Part shown: positions 26,801-39,650 of the stretch, piece after piece
How the letters are laid out: each line of letters begins with the position of its first letter
How positions within the stretch are numbered: position 1 is the first letter of the stretch
NCBI RefSeq assembly: GCF_022201045.2
Contig: NC_068561.1
Location: 24,992,501-25,056,500, forward strand
Direction: 5' to 3'
Length of the DNA: 64,000 nucleotides
Source of the DNA: Citrus sinensis
Lineage: Eukaryota; Streptophyta; Magnoliopsida; Sapindales; Rutaceae
Made by a program: the position numbers and the translations under genes
Notes under the pieces: generated by a model
Database searches by the model: none
What the model was told of the DNA's origin: nothing
What the model saw: the letters and a program-made list of their open reading frames with translations, nothing else

Positions 26801-27751
26801 ATAGCACATTTAGATTATATTGGTCAATGGTTAAAGTAGCATGGAACTGTGGATCACATGCTGAAAGTGAAGACTCAAATTATTACTCTCCTGTTACATT
26901 AATTACTTGTCATAAACTTTTGTTGTATGATGAATTATTAGATTCCTATGGCGTTGCTGATGTGTGCGTCTGAAATTGTATTGCAGGTAGCTTTAGAAGA
27001 TCCAAAAAGGTTTCGCATCGAGTTGACTTTCAGTCGTGGTGCAGATTTATCCCCTTTGGAGGTAATGTATTTTTAATAGTAATAGACACAGCTTTCTTTG
27101 TAAAAAAAAAAAATATCTGGAAGTTAATGACCACTATTTTCAAACTAATCAGTAGGATTTTCATGTGCACTTACTGTTAATCCTAACATAAGTTATACTT
27201 TTGTTTTGGAGTTATGAAATTCAATATTAGAGATGTTGGACATTGTTCTTGCAGACCCAACTCCTATGATAATGATATAAAGAGTGGGTGAATCACGTTG
27301 ATTGCCTTGTTAGAGTTGACACTTTATATACTGATTGTTGGAAATTCTGTGTGATTTTTTTTTTCAATTAACCTGGGACAGAGATTTTCTAAATGGATAC
27401 ATAAAATTTAAAGTTGGTAACAAATCACCTGCCTGTGTGATTTTACTTGTATCATAAGCTTGACTCTCTTCTTCTTTCACTTGCCAGAAGAACGATATTG
27501 AGGCCTCTTCATTGCATCAGGAACACACATTGCCCATAATGGGTCCGGAAAGGCTACAAGAAGTGGGATCATATCTTACATTAGAGAAAATGGAAAAGAT
27601 GATTCGCCCATTTGCCATGCCGGCAGAGGACTTCCCTCCACCATCAACCCCTGCTGGATTCACAGGCTATTTCGCAAAAAGTGCATCAGTTCTTGAGCGA
27701 CTGGTAAATCTTTGGCCTTTCCATAAGAATGCAAATTCAAATGGGAAGTAA
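11843..27751 (+). CDS. VIH2: Diphosphoinositol pentakisphosphate kinase (PPIP5K/VIH type)
   Basis: Thirty exons: 11843-11911, 12075-12134, 12269-12315, 13158-13241, 13643-13706, 14178-14331, 15178-15248, 15712-15816, 16369-16461, 17248-17322, 17819-17904, 18566-18769, 18850-18949, 19039-19109, 19638-19719, 20313-20468, 20680-20722, 21676-21758, 21859-21921, 21995-22069, 23257-23382, 23588-23829, 24167-24211, 24870-24936, 25240-25311, 25994-26247, 26328-26385, 26578-26745, 26987-27061, 27488-27751. Together 1051 aa, the normal length for plant VIH proteins. The N-terminal ATP-grasp kinase (about 8-330) includes the metal/ATP segment [12 protein letters not shown] (D291). A histidine-acid-phosphatase-like domain opens with RHGDRTP (H371) and carries a later SESHIH motif. 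The family makes InsP8 (and hydrolyses it through the phosphatase domain), feeding phosphate sensing via SPX proteins and jasmonate signalling. An acidic, Ser-rich linker (poly-Asp near residue 840) interrupts the phosphatase domain. VIH1 and VIH2 cannot be told apart here; the symbol denotes the family. Confidence 0.96.
12699..12716. repeat. Poly(C) homopolymer
   Basis: Eighteen consecutive C in intron 3 of VIH. Confidence 0.9.
14722..14736. repeat. Poly(C) homopolymer
   Basis: Fifteen consecutive C in intron 6 of VIH. Confidence 0.9.
16622..16869. repeat. 124-bp tandem duplication in VIH intron 9
   Basis: Two adjacent copies (16622-16745 and 16746-16869), about 90% identical by eye, share TTGACCCTTGTGTA and TTGGTCAACTGTTTAGATAA. 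Non-coding; recent local duplication. Confidence 0.85.
25733..25771 (+). repeat. Poly(G) tract
   Basis: G-runs of 11, 18 and 6, separated by A or AGA, on the coding strand in intron 25 of VIH. It would be G-quadruplex-capable in both DNA and pre-mRNA, and the exact length may be a sequencing uncertainty. Confidence 0.85.
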
Positions 27752-30700
27752 CCAATACCTAGTTCTTTTGTTTCATATGTTGCATCTTTTAGGATTTCCT
27801 AACAGAACGGTCAATAGAATTACAGCTACCAGACTGAGCAGTCTGCTCTCTGGAAAATTTTTGGAAAAACTGACAACTTGCAACAGCAAAATATGTTGTT
27901 GGAAGTATTCATATGTGCTGAAACTGTTTTTTACTTGCATTTTTGTTTTCTATTCGTGTATATTTCTCTTCTTTTTTTTTTTTTTTTTTTTCAAATCAAT
28001 GTGTAGTCTTTGATTACTTCTTTCACTCTTTAAGATGCTTTACTGTGTTTCATAAATTACACAATAGAGGAACATTTGGTGTATTGGCGAGTGGATCAAA
28101 TTCTTAATAGGTGCTGGTTCTGGTGACACGATCAAATTAATTTTTTGGTGAGTCCCATAAAGGTGACGGCCACTCGTAATAAAGTTATTTAATTCCATCT
28201 AGGACTTCAACGATGTCACAACTGCTCGAGTTTCGATTTTTTTTTCCCTGTTAGCTCAAGTAAAACAGCATGCTGGCCTCTGCTACTATCGAGCATAGTA
28301 AATTAGTAATCCTAACGGACGATTTTTATTTTTTTAAATTTCTATTAGCTGCTTATTCTGATCTTTGATGCTTTTCATTTTCAACTCAATTCCGTTATTA
28401 AAGGTACCGAAGCCCAATAATAATTTAAAACACTCGCAACTTCTAAGAGGAGTGCTGTGAGATAGCTTCTTAGGCAATTACAAATTCCAAATGGAGTAAG
28501 ATTTGGTCAATTCATAAGGATTTAATGCGACGATTGTTAATTTGGGACTCAACATTCGTTTGCGCTACCTTCTTAGCTGTCATAAATTCTACATGCTACT
28601 ACTATTCCTATTATTTTCAAGCCTCTACCTGCTTGTCAAAGTGTTACAATATTTTTGGTCTTTTGCCATCTCTTTGATATAAATATATGTACCATTAATT
28701 TCTCATCAAAACTATTTTTTTTTCTCCCTCGCACCTGTCCTAGACCTACGATATAAAATAAAATACACAGAATGTCGAGAGCATTCCATATCTTTGCTTT
28801 TGTCAAAGATTGAGTTGGATTATGTATATAATATACAATGATATTATTTCTTTATCATAAATTAACACAAGGTGGTGACATGATTTCCTAGAAAGATGAG
28901 CACATGTTCCCTAACATTAACCTAATCTAACCTCTAATCTTTCTTGAATATCAACCTTTTTTCTTCCCTTGAAAAGTCGGATCTAATATTCTTGATTTTC
29001 AACCTAATCTCAATTCTTCATAATATTCTTGATTACCTAAAAATCCCATTCCTTTCATGTTTCTTTCGTGCACATTACAGCTTGCAAACTATTAGAGGCC
29101 TGCCACTAAAGTGATCTTAGTGCCTACTTTCATGGAAAGTTTGATACATATATATTTATCCCTTGAAGAACCCATGTGGCAATCAACCGCCGGTTTCTTT
29201 TTCTCTCTCTTTTTTTTTTTTAAATTAATTTTATTTTGAACTTTCCAACACCATGATCTCAAGCTTATCTTTAATATATAAAGAGGGTGTCGTGATGGGT
29301 ACTTGAATTTTTGTAAGTTTTGTCCACTTTAAGTCAAGCAACCGATGTCTTATTAATTGAGTACTACTTATTAATACGTTTACATTTTGAAGAATACAAA
29401 TTTGAGTCTCGGTTTAAATGAAATTATAGTTATTTAGCATCCTAATTTAAATATGTATGAGAGCCTTCGCACTTGATAAATTTTCACTACTGATTTACAA
29501 TAATTTTCAATAAGTGAAATTTATTTTTTATGTCTAAAATTCAAATTTAAGTAATTTATTGTTATTCTATGGTAGGTAGTCTACCCTTTCCCCATCTCAA
29601 GTTTCATTTTAGATTTTTTAATTACTTGAGGAGGTAAAAGGAGGTTAGCTTAATTTCATAAATGTCCCATTGAGATAGGGGGGTTGGGGATCATGAATAG
29701 TTTCTAGTGGCGAGAATCTTATTACAAATTGTGCCTTTTCTTTTCGTAAATATCTTTCTTTACGACTTTCTCTTCAATTGGAATCGGTTAATCTTGTCTT
29801 TGTTGGCCATTTTCTGGATATGGCACTGGCATCCAAAGATTTTGTAATGGAAGTGGTGGGTGCTCACAGTTACCAAACTTTACTTGTATCTAGAAATATC
29901 AACATGTTTTCCACCTCCCAAAATTCTCTTTGGGTTAGGTTATAGCATAACCAAGTTTAATAAGGGCCGCTAGAAGAATATGAAAAAATAAAAATGATTT
30001 TTGAATAGATTGGAAATTTGAATATCTCACTCAAATAGTTGGTGGAATGTTTGAATTAGCCAATCTCTAGCTCCCTCGTATTAAATTTTGGTGACTTGTG
30101 AATTCTTGTACTCACGATAAACTTTAATATTTTTCTTTTTTCATAGAATCTTAGAAAGATGTTCAAATAATTTCTTATTCTCAGGACTTTATTTAATTTA
30201 TTTATTTATTTTAAGAAGCAAAAACAAACATTTACAGTTGGCCTTAGACTAATGGAAAAACTGATTCAAAATTCCAAATACGTGTCCACTACTAAGAGGG
30301 TAGAATAATAGCAATGAAAATGACAATTATGTCTTGCCAATTAGATTAAGTTCACATACAATTAATTAATTAGATAAAAAGACATTACATGATTGATGTT
30401 GCTATGTATTTAATAAAATAAGTAATGATATAAATTTTAATTTTTTTTAATTTACTTTAAAATAATATGTCATTAATTAAATAATTATTTTTTTTTATAA
30501 AATTTGAGTAAATTAATTATATTATATTATATTATTAATTAATTAATTGATACGTGCTCCGTTGTTTAAAATAATTTTTTAAAATATAAATTTTGAGACG
30601 TGTAGTAATAGTTATCGTTATGACTTCATGGGAATTCAATTCAAGCTTCAAAGGTTCAATAATTACAAGAGGGAAGTTGGAAGTAAGAAAGACAAAAGCA

Positions 30701-32211
30701 AGTGCAGAAGTTACATAAAATGACAACGACGCAGCAGACTTTTATGACTTCATGTGATGACTTGCAGAGTCTGGATTCAATGGGACTCTTCTTCATCTAC
30801 TTATAAAAAATAGTTTTTTTTTTTTTTTTTAAATTCTCGGAGAAAAAGAATGTGATTATATAATTCTAGTAGTCAAGTGATGATGAAAGGGATGTTTTGG
30901 GGTTTTAACTATTTATTGTTATTATTATTATGCAATTATCAGGATTGTACAGCATTAAGTCTAAAACTAATCAAATTTAGAACTGAGAAATGGTGGGCCC
31001 AAGGATCAAATAACTTTTAAAGATTACTGTACAATTATGCTGTCTATATTTTTGCTAATGAAATTTCTTAAAATTTGGGGACATAACTCAGGAGCTGGCT
31101 AAGTTACAGATTCTGTAACATACAGATCCAACTTAGCCAGCTCCTGATTGGTTAGCTAGCTGCCAAACAAAAACAATTGCAAGCTTTTTCTCCATATGCA
31201 GGACAGGTGTGGTGCATGCATTGGATGCGTATGTTACAGAATCTGTAAGATAAAATAATTGATTTTGATTTCGGACCAAACAAAAGCACTTGATATCGTT
31301 CGTGTCGGCTTTATAAAGTTTGTTTTCCATTTTGCCACGACACATAAAAATTGCTTAAACCACAAATAACAATTTTTTTTTTTTTGGGCATAGAGAAATT
31401 AAGAGAAAAAAGAAAAAAAAATATATTTTCCGTTGGTGGCAATCTTTATCAAATGAACATAGAAGAAACATGTACGGATGATACAACAATAGGAAAAAAA
31501 AAATTATTCATGAGGATGTATTGTTAGAAAATTATTCAAATGTATTATTTATCTAAGGATTATTTTCTTTAGGATGTATTCTTAGACGATTACTTAAATA
31601 TTTTATTTTTGAAGAATTATTTTCTTTTACGTCTCAAATATGAATAAATTGGGATACGACTCAATTTATATGAGGCGATGGGGTATTGTTATATCACTAT
31701 CACACGCTTCATTTTATTTACATTATTATTTAAAAATTGTACAATAACTTGTATCTTATTATTGCCATTTTAAGAAAATTAAAAAAAAAATCCCCATGAA
31801 AGGGCAATTTTATAAATGAGGATGAGTAGTTCATTACGTGCTGCAATTCGCAAAGCACATCGAGACACTTGTACCGTGTTATTATTCAGAGAGGGGATAA
31901 AAATTTTCTTAAGTAATTCTGACTAGAACGAGGACATACACAAAATAAAGATGAATATGAAAAAATTGGTCCCCTCCCTTCTCTCCCCATTGCCATCTCT
32001 ACTTATACCGTGTATGTATGTACTGTGCTGTCTTTTCAGTTTTGTGTATAAAATATAAATAATAAAATGAAAAAAAAAGTAGAAGAAACAAAAAATTAAA
32101 AAAAGATAAAAACAGAGGAATAAAATAGAATAGAAGCTTAACAGAAGTGTACCTGCCAAGTACATGCTCTACATTTGCTGCTTGATTATCCCCACCAAGT
32201 GACTATCTTGC
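27752..32211. other. Intergenic: VIH 3' region and H+-ATPase upstream region
   Basis: About 4.5 kb of AT-rich sequence. The first few hundred bases are presumably VIH 3' UTR. No gene is supportable. Notable items are the nested inverted repeat at 31089-31248 and several A/T homopolymers. Confidence 0.6.
31089..31248. repeat. Nested inverted repeats (foldback)
   Basis: A perfect 17-bp inverted repeat (31089-31105 with 31130-31146, arm CAGGAGCTGGCTAAGTT) has a 24-nt loop. Overlapping it, a perfect 19-bp inverted repeat pairs 31104-31122 with 31230-31248; each of those arms contains a near-palindrome, TTACAGAxTCTGTAA. It lies about 1 kb upstream of the H+-ATPase TATA-like box. Confidence 0.85.
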
Positions 32212-32222
32212 CCTTATAAAGG
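32212..32222 (+). promoter_or_regulatory. TATA box of the H+-ATPase gene
   Basis: CCTTATAAAGG, followed about 50-120 bases later by a CT-rich leader typical of strongly expressed plant genes. It implies a transcription start near 32245-32250 and a 5' UTR of about 200 bases. Confidence 0.6.
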
Positions 32223-32318
32223 CTGCCACTTTTAGATTCTACAGAGAGATTAACACCACCTCACCAACCAGCCACTCTCTCTTCCTCTCTCTACAAATAT
32301 AGAATTTTCTTTGAGGTG

Positions 32319-32330
32319 ATGTCTCTTTGA
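32319..32330 (+). promoter_or_regulatory. uORF 1 in H+-ATPase leader (3 codons plus stop)
   Basis: ATG TCT CTT TGA, between the TATA-like box and the main start. Some Nicotiana plasma-membrane H+-ATPase mRNAs are known to carry uORFs. Confidence 0.5.
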
Positions 32331-32390
32331 ATCTCTCTCTCTCTCTGTTATTTTTTTCCTCCAAAATTTTGCCAGCGAAGTTGTTTTGAT

Positions 32391-32414
32391 ATGATTGGGT
32401 TCTTGGTTTTGTAG
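32391..32414 (+). promoter_or_regulatory. uORF 2 in H+-ATPase leader (7 codons plus stop)
   Basis: Encodes MIGFLVL and stops 30 bases before the main ATG at 32445. Whether it is translated is unknown. Confidence 0.5.
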
Positions 32415-32444
32415 AGCTTTAAGCAAGTGAATTGATTGACAGAA

Positions 32445-35400
32445 ATGGATAGCAAGGCTGAAACTATGGAGGCAGTGTTGAAGGAAGCTGTAGATTTGGT
32501 ACTGCAAACAGAGCAACCCAGCTCGTTTTATTATTTCCTTTCTGTTGCTGTTTTTTTTTTTTTTTGTGTTTTTGAGAGTTTTGCTTTCTGGGTATTTGGT
32601 TTTGTGGTGAATTTTTTGAGCTTTTGATTTCAGGAAAACGTGCCTATGGAAGAGGTTTTTGAGACTTTGAGGTGCAATAAAGAGGGTCTTTCCACCGAGG
32701 CTGCTGAGGAGAGGCTGACCATTTTTGGCTATAACAAACTTGAGGAGAAACAGGTGCTGTTACTTGATCAATTTGTTATTTCCATTTTAAGAGTTTATTT
32801 TTTGGAAAAGAAAAGGAAAAAAAATTTATGTGTAAAGAGTTCATATTTTATGAATTCTTGAAAATAGAAACCTTGGAATTAAATTTATCCTTTATTATTT
32901 GAAATTCAGCTGTGAAAAAAGGAAACAAATGAAGTGAAGTTAAACGTTGGGTGATTTGTAAGCTTATTTATTTATTTTTTTGCAGGAAAGTAAAATTTTG
33001 AAGTTTTTGGGGTTTATGTGGAACCCTCTCTCATGGGTTATGGAAGCTGCAGCTATCATGGCTATTGCACTTGCCAATGGAGGAGTGAGTATTAAATTTT
33101 TGTATTTCCATTTATTGGAAGGCTTACTGCTTTCAGATAACTATAATTCAGGCTTATTACTTTTCTTTTGATACTTTTTTATTTTTTTATTTTCTCTTCC
33201 ACGTATAATCTCACAGTTGGGAACCTCATTTGTAGGGTAAACCTCCTGACTGGCAAGATTTTGTTGGTATCATAACCCTGCTTCTTATCAACTCAACAAT
33301 CAGTTTCATAGAGGAGAACAATGCGGGTAATGCTGCTGCAGCTCTCATGGCTAGTCTTGCTCCTAAATCTAAGGTACTGAATAGATTTTAATATGATCTT
33401 TTAAGCATTGCCTTGAATTGTTTTAAATTCTACGAGTTTTTGTATTTTGAGTTTGATATAATGGTTGGATTATGTATTCTAGTTCTGTAAGTTCATGTTA
33501 TCTTGCTTGAGAATATTTTAGGTCCTTCGAGATGGGAAATGGATGGAGGAGGATGCAGCCATTCTTGTTCCTGGTGATATCATCAGTGTTAAGCTTGGTG
33601 ACATTATTCCTGCAGATGCTCGTCTCCTTGAAGGTGATCCATTGAAAATTGATCAGGTGCTTTTGCAAACCTTGCATTTTTGTAGTCGAAATCAAATTGA
33701 TTTGTTAAGTTGAGCAGTTTATTCAAGTTTTTCCAATTTTTATGTTGCAGTCTGCTCTCACAGGAGAGTCTCTTCCTGTGACAAAGGGTCCCGGTGACAG
33801 TGTATATTCAGGCTCTACGTGCAAACAGGGGGAGATTGAAGCTGTGGTTATTGCCACCGGTGTTCATACCTTCTTTGGCAAAGCTGCTCACCTTGTGGAT
33901 TCCACGAATCAACAAGGCCACTTTCAAAAGGTAAGAAAAAGCAAATGTACATTGCTTCTGTTCTAAACTAAAACTATCTGAAAGAAAAGGGAGACAGATT
34001 GCTAGATGATTATCATCTGATTGATATTTTTATAACCTACACCATGTTTCAAGTTTTCTTTTATCTTTTAATTCGTATTAGCATTCACCAAATCCTTTCT
34101 TTTGGCTTTGTTCATAGGTGTTAACTGCTATTGGGAATTTCTGTATATGTTCAATTGCGGTGGGGATGATAGTAGAGATCATTGTCATGTACCCGATTCA
34201 GCACAGGAAATACCGCCCGGGAATTGATAATTTACTTGTGCTCCTGATTGGAGGAATTCCCATTGCCATGCCTACAGTTTTATCAGTGACAATGGCAATT
34301 GGTTCCCATCGCTTGTCGCTGCAGGTTTGTCATAGTTGTTGTTACAATGCTGCTACTTTATAGTCATTGGTCGATGGTTGTCAGCATATATGGGCTGTTT
34401 ACTGCAGGGAGCCATCACAAAGAGAATGACAGCAATAGAAGAAATGGCAGGCATGGATGTACTTTGTAGTGACAAAACTGGAACTCTAACTTTGAACAAA
34501 CTATCTGTTGACAAGAATCTAATTGAGGTTTGTACAAGATATGCTGCACTTTATGGGGATCGATTTTCGCTTTCGAATTGTAGTTTGTTTCAACATTTGG
34601 CCTGCATTATTTGTTTAGATCTTTGCTAAAGGAGTAGATGCAGACGCTGTTGTTCTGATGGCAGCTCGAGCCTCCCGAGTGGAAAACCAGGATGCAATAG
34701 ATGCTGCTATTGTGGGAATGCTGGCTGATCCCAAGGAGGTATTCTGTTTAATCTATTTAAGCTCAGTTGCTGCTGCTGAACTTTTGCATCAGCAAAGGCA
34801 ACTTTGAGAGTACCAGGATTTTTCTTCAGTTTAACATTTTGTTCTTCGTAACTCTTTGACATTGGTTTCTTTGCTTTTGATGACAACAGGCACGGGCTAA
34901 TATCCAGGAAGTTCACTTCCTACCATTTAACCCAACAGATAAGCGAACAGCCCTCACATATATTGACAGTGAAGGAAAAATGCATCGGGTCAGCAAAGGT
35001 GCTCCGGAGCAGGTATGACAGTCATCATCTAATTGCGTATTTAATGGTTCTGGAATAGTCTTTTATACAATTTTTCTTTCTAATTTGACTTTCAGATTTT
35101 AAATCTTGTGCTCAACAAATCAGAGATAGAACGCAGAGTTCATGCCATAATCGATAAGTTTGCAGAGCGAGGATTACGCTCTCTTGCAGTTGCATACCAG
35201 GTATATGATATACCCGTGTTGTTGTGATGGGTCCTATTTTCAAGTCAGTTCATCTATTTATTACTTTTATTGTATTTCATGTTAGCATAGCCTATATTTA
35301 TTAGTTTGTTTTCAGGAAGTTCCTGATGGAAGAAAGGAGAGCTCAGGAGGCCCATGGCAATTTATTGGACTAATGCCTTTGTTTGATCCACCTAGACATG

Positions 35401-38400
35401 ATAGTGCAGAAACAATACGAAGGGCATTAAATCTTGGGGTGAATGTGAAAATGATCACAGGTTCTTCTTCTATCTGTTGTATTATGTCATTTTGTTTTGT
35501 ACACTATATTCAGTCAGTGCTTGGGCACATTTTGTATATTGAGAATTTGGAGTGTTCCTGTTTGCTTAATCATTCTGTCAGTAAATTCTTATGGATGAGA
35601 AGGAATTTAAATGCTCCATTCACATTTCCCTTATGTAGTATATTTAGTTTGTCTGTTTCTTCAGCATTATGATAAGTATTCCATCTGTTTTGACATTTTC
35701 CACTTTTAAGGTGATCAACTTGCAATTGCAAAGGAAACGGGACGTCGTCTTGGAATGGGAACCAACATGTATCCTTCATCAGCCTTATTGGGACAGAACA
35801 AGGATGAGTCAATAGTCGCTTTGCCAGTTGATGAGCTGATCGAGAAGGCTGATGGGTTTGCGGGTGTTTTCCCTGGTAAGAAGCTAGATCTCCTAATTTA
35901 CACCAAGCAGTCATCAATATATGGCTGATCATGAAGCCGCTGATCAATATATTATGTTATAGTTGATACATTCGTAAAGAAACTGCAGCCTTTTTTTTTT
36001 TTGACCTTTTGACTCACTATATCTCTTCTCATTTCTTGGGTCATTTGACTGTCCTTATGTTGATTACAGAACACAAATATGAAATTGTGAAACGTTTGCA
36101 AGCTAGGAAACATATATGTGGAATGACTGGTGATGGAGTCAATGATGCTCCTGCTCTTAAGAAAGCAGACATTGGCATAGCTGTTGCTGATGCAACTGAT
36201 GCTGCTCGTAGTGCCTCAGACATTGTCTTGACGGAACCTGGCCTTAGTGTTATCATTAGTGCTGTTCTAACTAGTCGGGCAATATTCCAGAGGATGAAAA
36301 ATTACACGGTGAGTATTTGTATTGATCATGCACATGCCTAATGTATGAACACTCTCTAATAATTAAATTTAGCATACTTAAACTGAAACTACTGGAGTTC
36401 AGAATGTGGCGTTTAAGCTTTTTTGGGGATCAGGCATTCTACTCCGCTTGCAGTGCCTGGTGGTGGAGAAAAAACTTGCTTGAGATTCAAACAGCATGCA
36501 ATGAGTCTGTGCATTGGTTATTGTACTTTGGCCCAAGAAAGCTTGAGTTTAGCTGTGTCTAGTAGCCCTTCCCATCGTCTCTGACAGAGTGCTAATTTTA
36601 ACAAGACTTGGAACATTATTTACTTGAATTAATTGATTTCTTTATTGTTCTTTCCCCCCTTTTTGATGCTTCAGTGATTTCGTTCTTGTTGCAGATATAT
36701 GCAGTATCTATTACCATCCGTATTGTGGTAAGTATTTTGCTTTTGGTTTGAGATACTGTACAGAACAACATTGTTTGATTTAATTGATTATTGCTACTTT
36801 TCCACAATAATTATAGCTTGGAATTTATGAAATTGATAGTCTTCCACAAAAGTAGCTTGTATATCTTAACTTGGTGTACTGAACTATTTCTCTTGGTGAC
36901 AGCTTGGTTTCATGCTGCTGGCTCTCATTTGGCAGTTTGACTTCCCACCCTTCATGGTGCTGATAATTGCTATTCTTAATGATGGTTTGTATTGCTCTTT
37001 CTTTTTTTTTTGTGTGTGTGTGTGTATGTCTCCCCACTGACCCCCCAAAATGTGGTTGGTTCTCTGTATGAAGAATTTATTACTTTATCCTGGTTCCATG
37101 TGTCGAGTTTGTTTTGTCTTTATCCTGAATAGATGGTTCCTTGTCTGTTCTTCCTTCAAAATACCTGAACTGCCAGGTACCATTATGACAATATCGAAAG
37201 ATAGAGTGAAACCATCTCCTCTGCCAGACAGCTGGAAATTGGCTGAGATCTTTACAACTGGAGTCATTCTTGGTGGTTATTTAGCAATGATGACAGTGAT
37301 TTTCTTCTGGGCTGCGTACCGGACAGATTTCTTCCCAGTAAGAAAATTTACCTTTGTATTATCATGTCACCAAAATCCTGTGTTATGTATGCTCATGATG
37401 ATTGATGTGATGTAATGATCTTGTTTACTAATATTCACGGAGTAATATTTGCTTTTATGCACTTAAAAACATGTGAAAATGTATGTCTTTCCTTAAATCT
37501 TGTATCCAGTAACTGGAGACTAAAACTTGGTTTGCAATATTCAGCGTACATTTGGTGTTTCGAGTCTTCATGAAAAGGATATAGATGACTGGAAAAAGCT
37601 TGCCTCAGCAATATACCTGCAAGTGAGTACCATTAGTCAGGCCCTCATATTCGTGACCCGTGCTAGGAGTTGGTCTTTTGTTGACCGTCCTGGCCTGTTA
37701 CTTGTTCTGGCTTTCGCTGTTGCTCAGCTGGTGAGTGATGCTGATTTCTTTCTGCATTTCTTTGCATGTTCCTTCTGAATATATGAGAATACTTACTGTT
37801 TTTTATTCCGTGAACAGATTGCTACTCTGATTGCTGTCTATGCGAACTGGAGCTTTGCTGAAATTGAAGGAGTTGGATGGGGTTGGGCTGGTGTGGTCTG
37901 GCTTTACAATCTCATCTTCTACATCCCACTTGATTTTATTAAGTTCTTCATCCGATATGCTTTGAGCGGGAAGGCGTGGGATCTTGTCATTGAGCAAAGG
38001 GTACATATAGCTCTTGTTCTAATTGTTCAGTAGAGTTGATTCAAGCTGTGGATCCTCTTCTTGCTCACTCTCAATGCTGTGCTTGCTATTCTTGCAGATT
38101 GCCTTCACAAGGAAGAAGGATTTTGGTAAAGAAGAACGTGAGCTTAAATGGGCACATGCACAGAGAACCCTCCACGGGTTACACGCACCTGATACAAAGA
38201 TGTTCAGTGAACACAACAAGTTCACAGAACTCAACCAGATGGCTGAAGAGGCAAAACGAAGAGCTGAGATTGCAAGGTAAACCTATAAAGAGAACAAGCA
38301 CGATACTTAAATTTGTTGCAATGCAGAGTTATTCTAATACATGATGCTCTTATATATTTTGAATCTTGCAGATTGAGAGAACTGAGTACTCTGAAAGGGC

Positions 38401-38468
38401 ATGTTGAATCAGTGGTTAGGCTGAAAGGTCTGGATATCGACACGATTCAGCAATCTTATACCGTCTGA
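32445..38468 (+). CDS. AHA11: Plasma-membrane H+-ATPase (P3A P-type, AHA4/AHA11 group)
   Basis: Twenty-one exons: 32445-32498, 32634-32753, 32986-33084, 33236-33373, 33522-33656, 33751-33930, 34118-34324, 34408-34527, 34619-34738, 34890-35012, 35096-35200, 35316-35460, 35711-35875, 36070-36308, 36695-36727, 36903-36984, 37177-37337, 37545-37730, 37818-38000, 38098-38276, 38372-38468. Product 956 aa, the usual length. It pumps protons out of the cell at the cost of ATP, energising the plasma membrane. Visible marks: actuator TGES (186-189), phosphorylated Asp in CSDKTGT (D333), hinge TGDGVNDAP (590-598), ten hydrophobic segments, and a C-terminal autoinhibitory R-domain ending in YTV, whose penultimate Thr (T955) is the 14-3-3 docking phosphosite in this family. 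The segment normally written HRLSQQ reads HRLSLQ here. The paralogue assignment is by resemblance and is not certain. Confidence 0.96.
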
Positions 38469-39509
38469 TAGAGATCATACATGAACATGGAAACATATGT
38501 TATAGTTGAGAACTGATATTAAAGCCACATAAATTATCATCCTAATGTATAAACCTTTAGTCCACCTGTATTTATTATATCACCACCCTTTGCAGTTTGT
38601 TTGTCTTGTATTTCCTTTCTTCTTTTTTGTTTCCCCTCCCTCTCGTTATTTTTTCCCCCTCTTCAGTTCCCTTCTTGCCCTCATCTTATTTTCTTATTCC
38701 ATCTGAATATCAGTTTCCGAAAATGCTGGATTTGCGTTATTGGGTGCAATGATTAGAAGAGGCAAAGGCAATTTTCGATTGGGGTACGATATTTTCCGAA
38801 GGTTGAAATTCGTTCATTGTACATGCAAGAAAGAGATTGATAGATTTTGTGTAGCCTAGATTTTTGGGTATTGAGGAGAATTGTTTAATTTAAACGTACA
38901 TTACCAATGCTTTAAACGTGGGCCACGGTTGTTTAAAACATGAGATATTTAATTAATCTATATTCCGTGAGGACAAATAAAAATAAAAATTAATTGCTCT
39001 AGCAAACATACATAGATTATAAGAAGAGTGATGGCGATTTTAATTCATTAGTCGAATAAAAATATAAAATAATAAAAATAAATATATTGGTTAAAAAATA
39101 TTTAATTTAATTAATTTTATCATGCTACGTCAGTTTGTATAAAATAAATTTATATAAAAATTTATAATTATATCATTATTCTTACAAAAATTATAGGACA
39201 GATAACTAAGAAAAGAATTTCTTAGAAGAAAATGGAAATTAGAATGACAATTCATGATTCTAAAAATCTTCGGCAAACCAATGCGTATAAGACTGTTTCT
39301 CCATAGAGGATGAATGCCCTATTTTGGTGAGAACTTAGAACCCGTCGACGGCCACCAAAAAGCAAAATTGAAAATAGAAAAAGAAATACCCTCCAGTTGG
39401 CCCCCATAAATTTACGGAAATTGCAAGGTGAGATAAACATGAGAAACTGAAGATAAAATAGGAAATATATAATATGATAGATTCATTGAAAGAGAATTTA
39501 TTATTACAT
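38469..39509. other. Convergent 3' spacer between H+-ATPase (+) and thioredoxin (-)
   Basis: Contains the H+-ATPase 3' UTR and, at its right side, probably the thioredoxin 3' end. AT-rich; no gene seen. Confidence 0.6.
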
Positions 39510-39650
39510 AAAGATGAAGATCAGTCTATTGCGCATCGAAAATACAAAAAAGCGAAACATATATAAGAGAGAGAACATGAGCGAGCAATCAGTCGGGGCT
39601 TATGGCAGCCGGTCTGTCTGCCACTGCTGAGCTCTGTGTTTCTCAATTTT
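39510..39650 (-). repeat. Inverted repeat, left arm (end of thioredoxin exon 3 plus 3' flank)
   Basis: 141 bp covering the last 16 codons and stop of the thioredoxin gene (39600-39650) and 90 bp of 3' sequence. It is the reverse complement of 40211-40386 with two mismatches (39610, 39634) and a 35-nt segment present only in the other arm. Confidence 0.95.
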
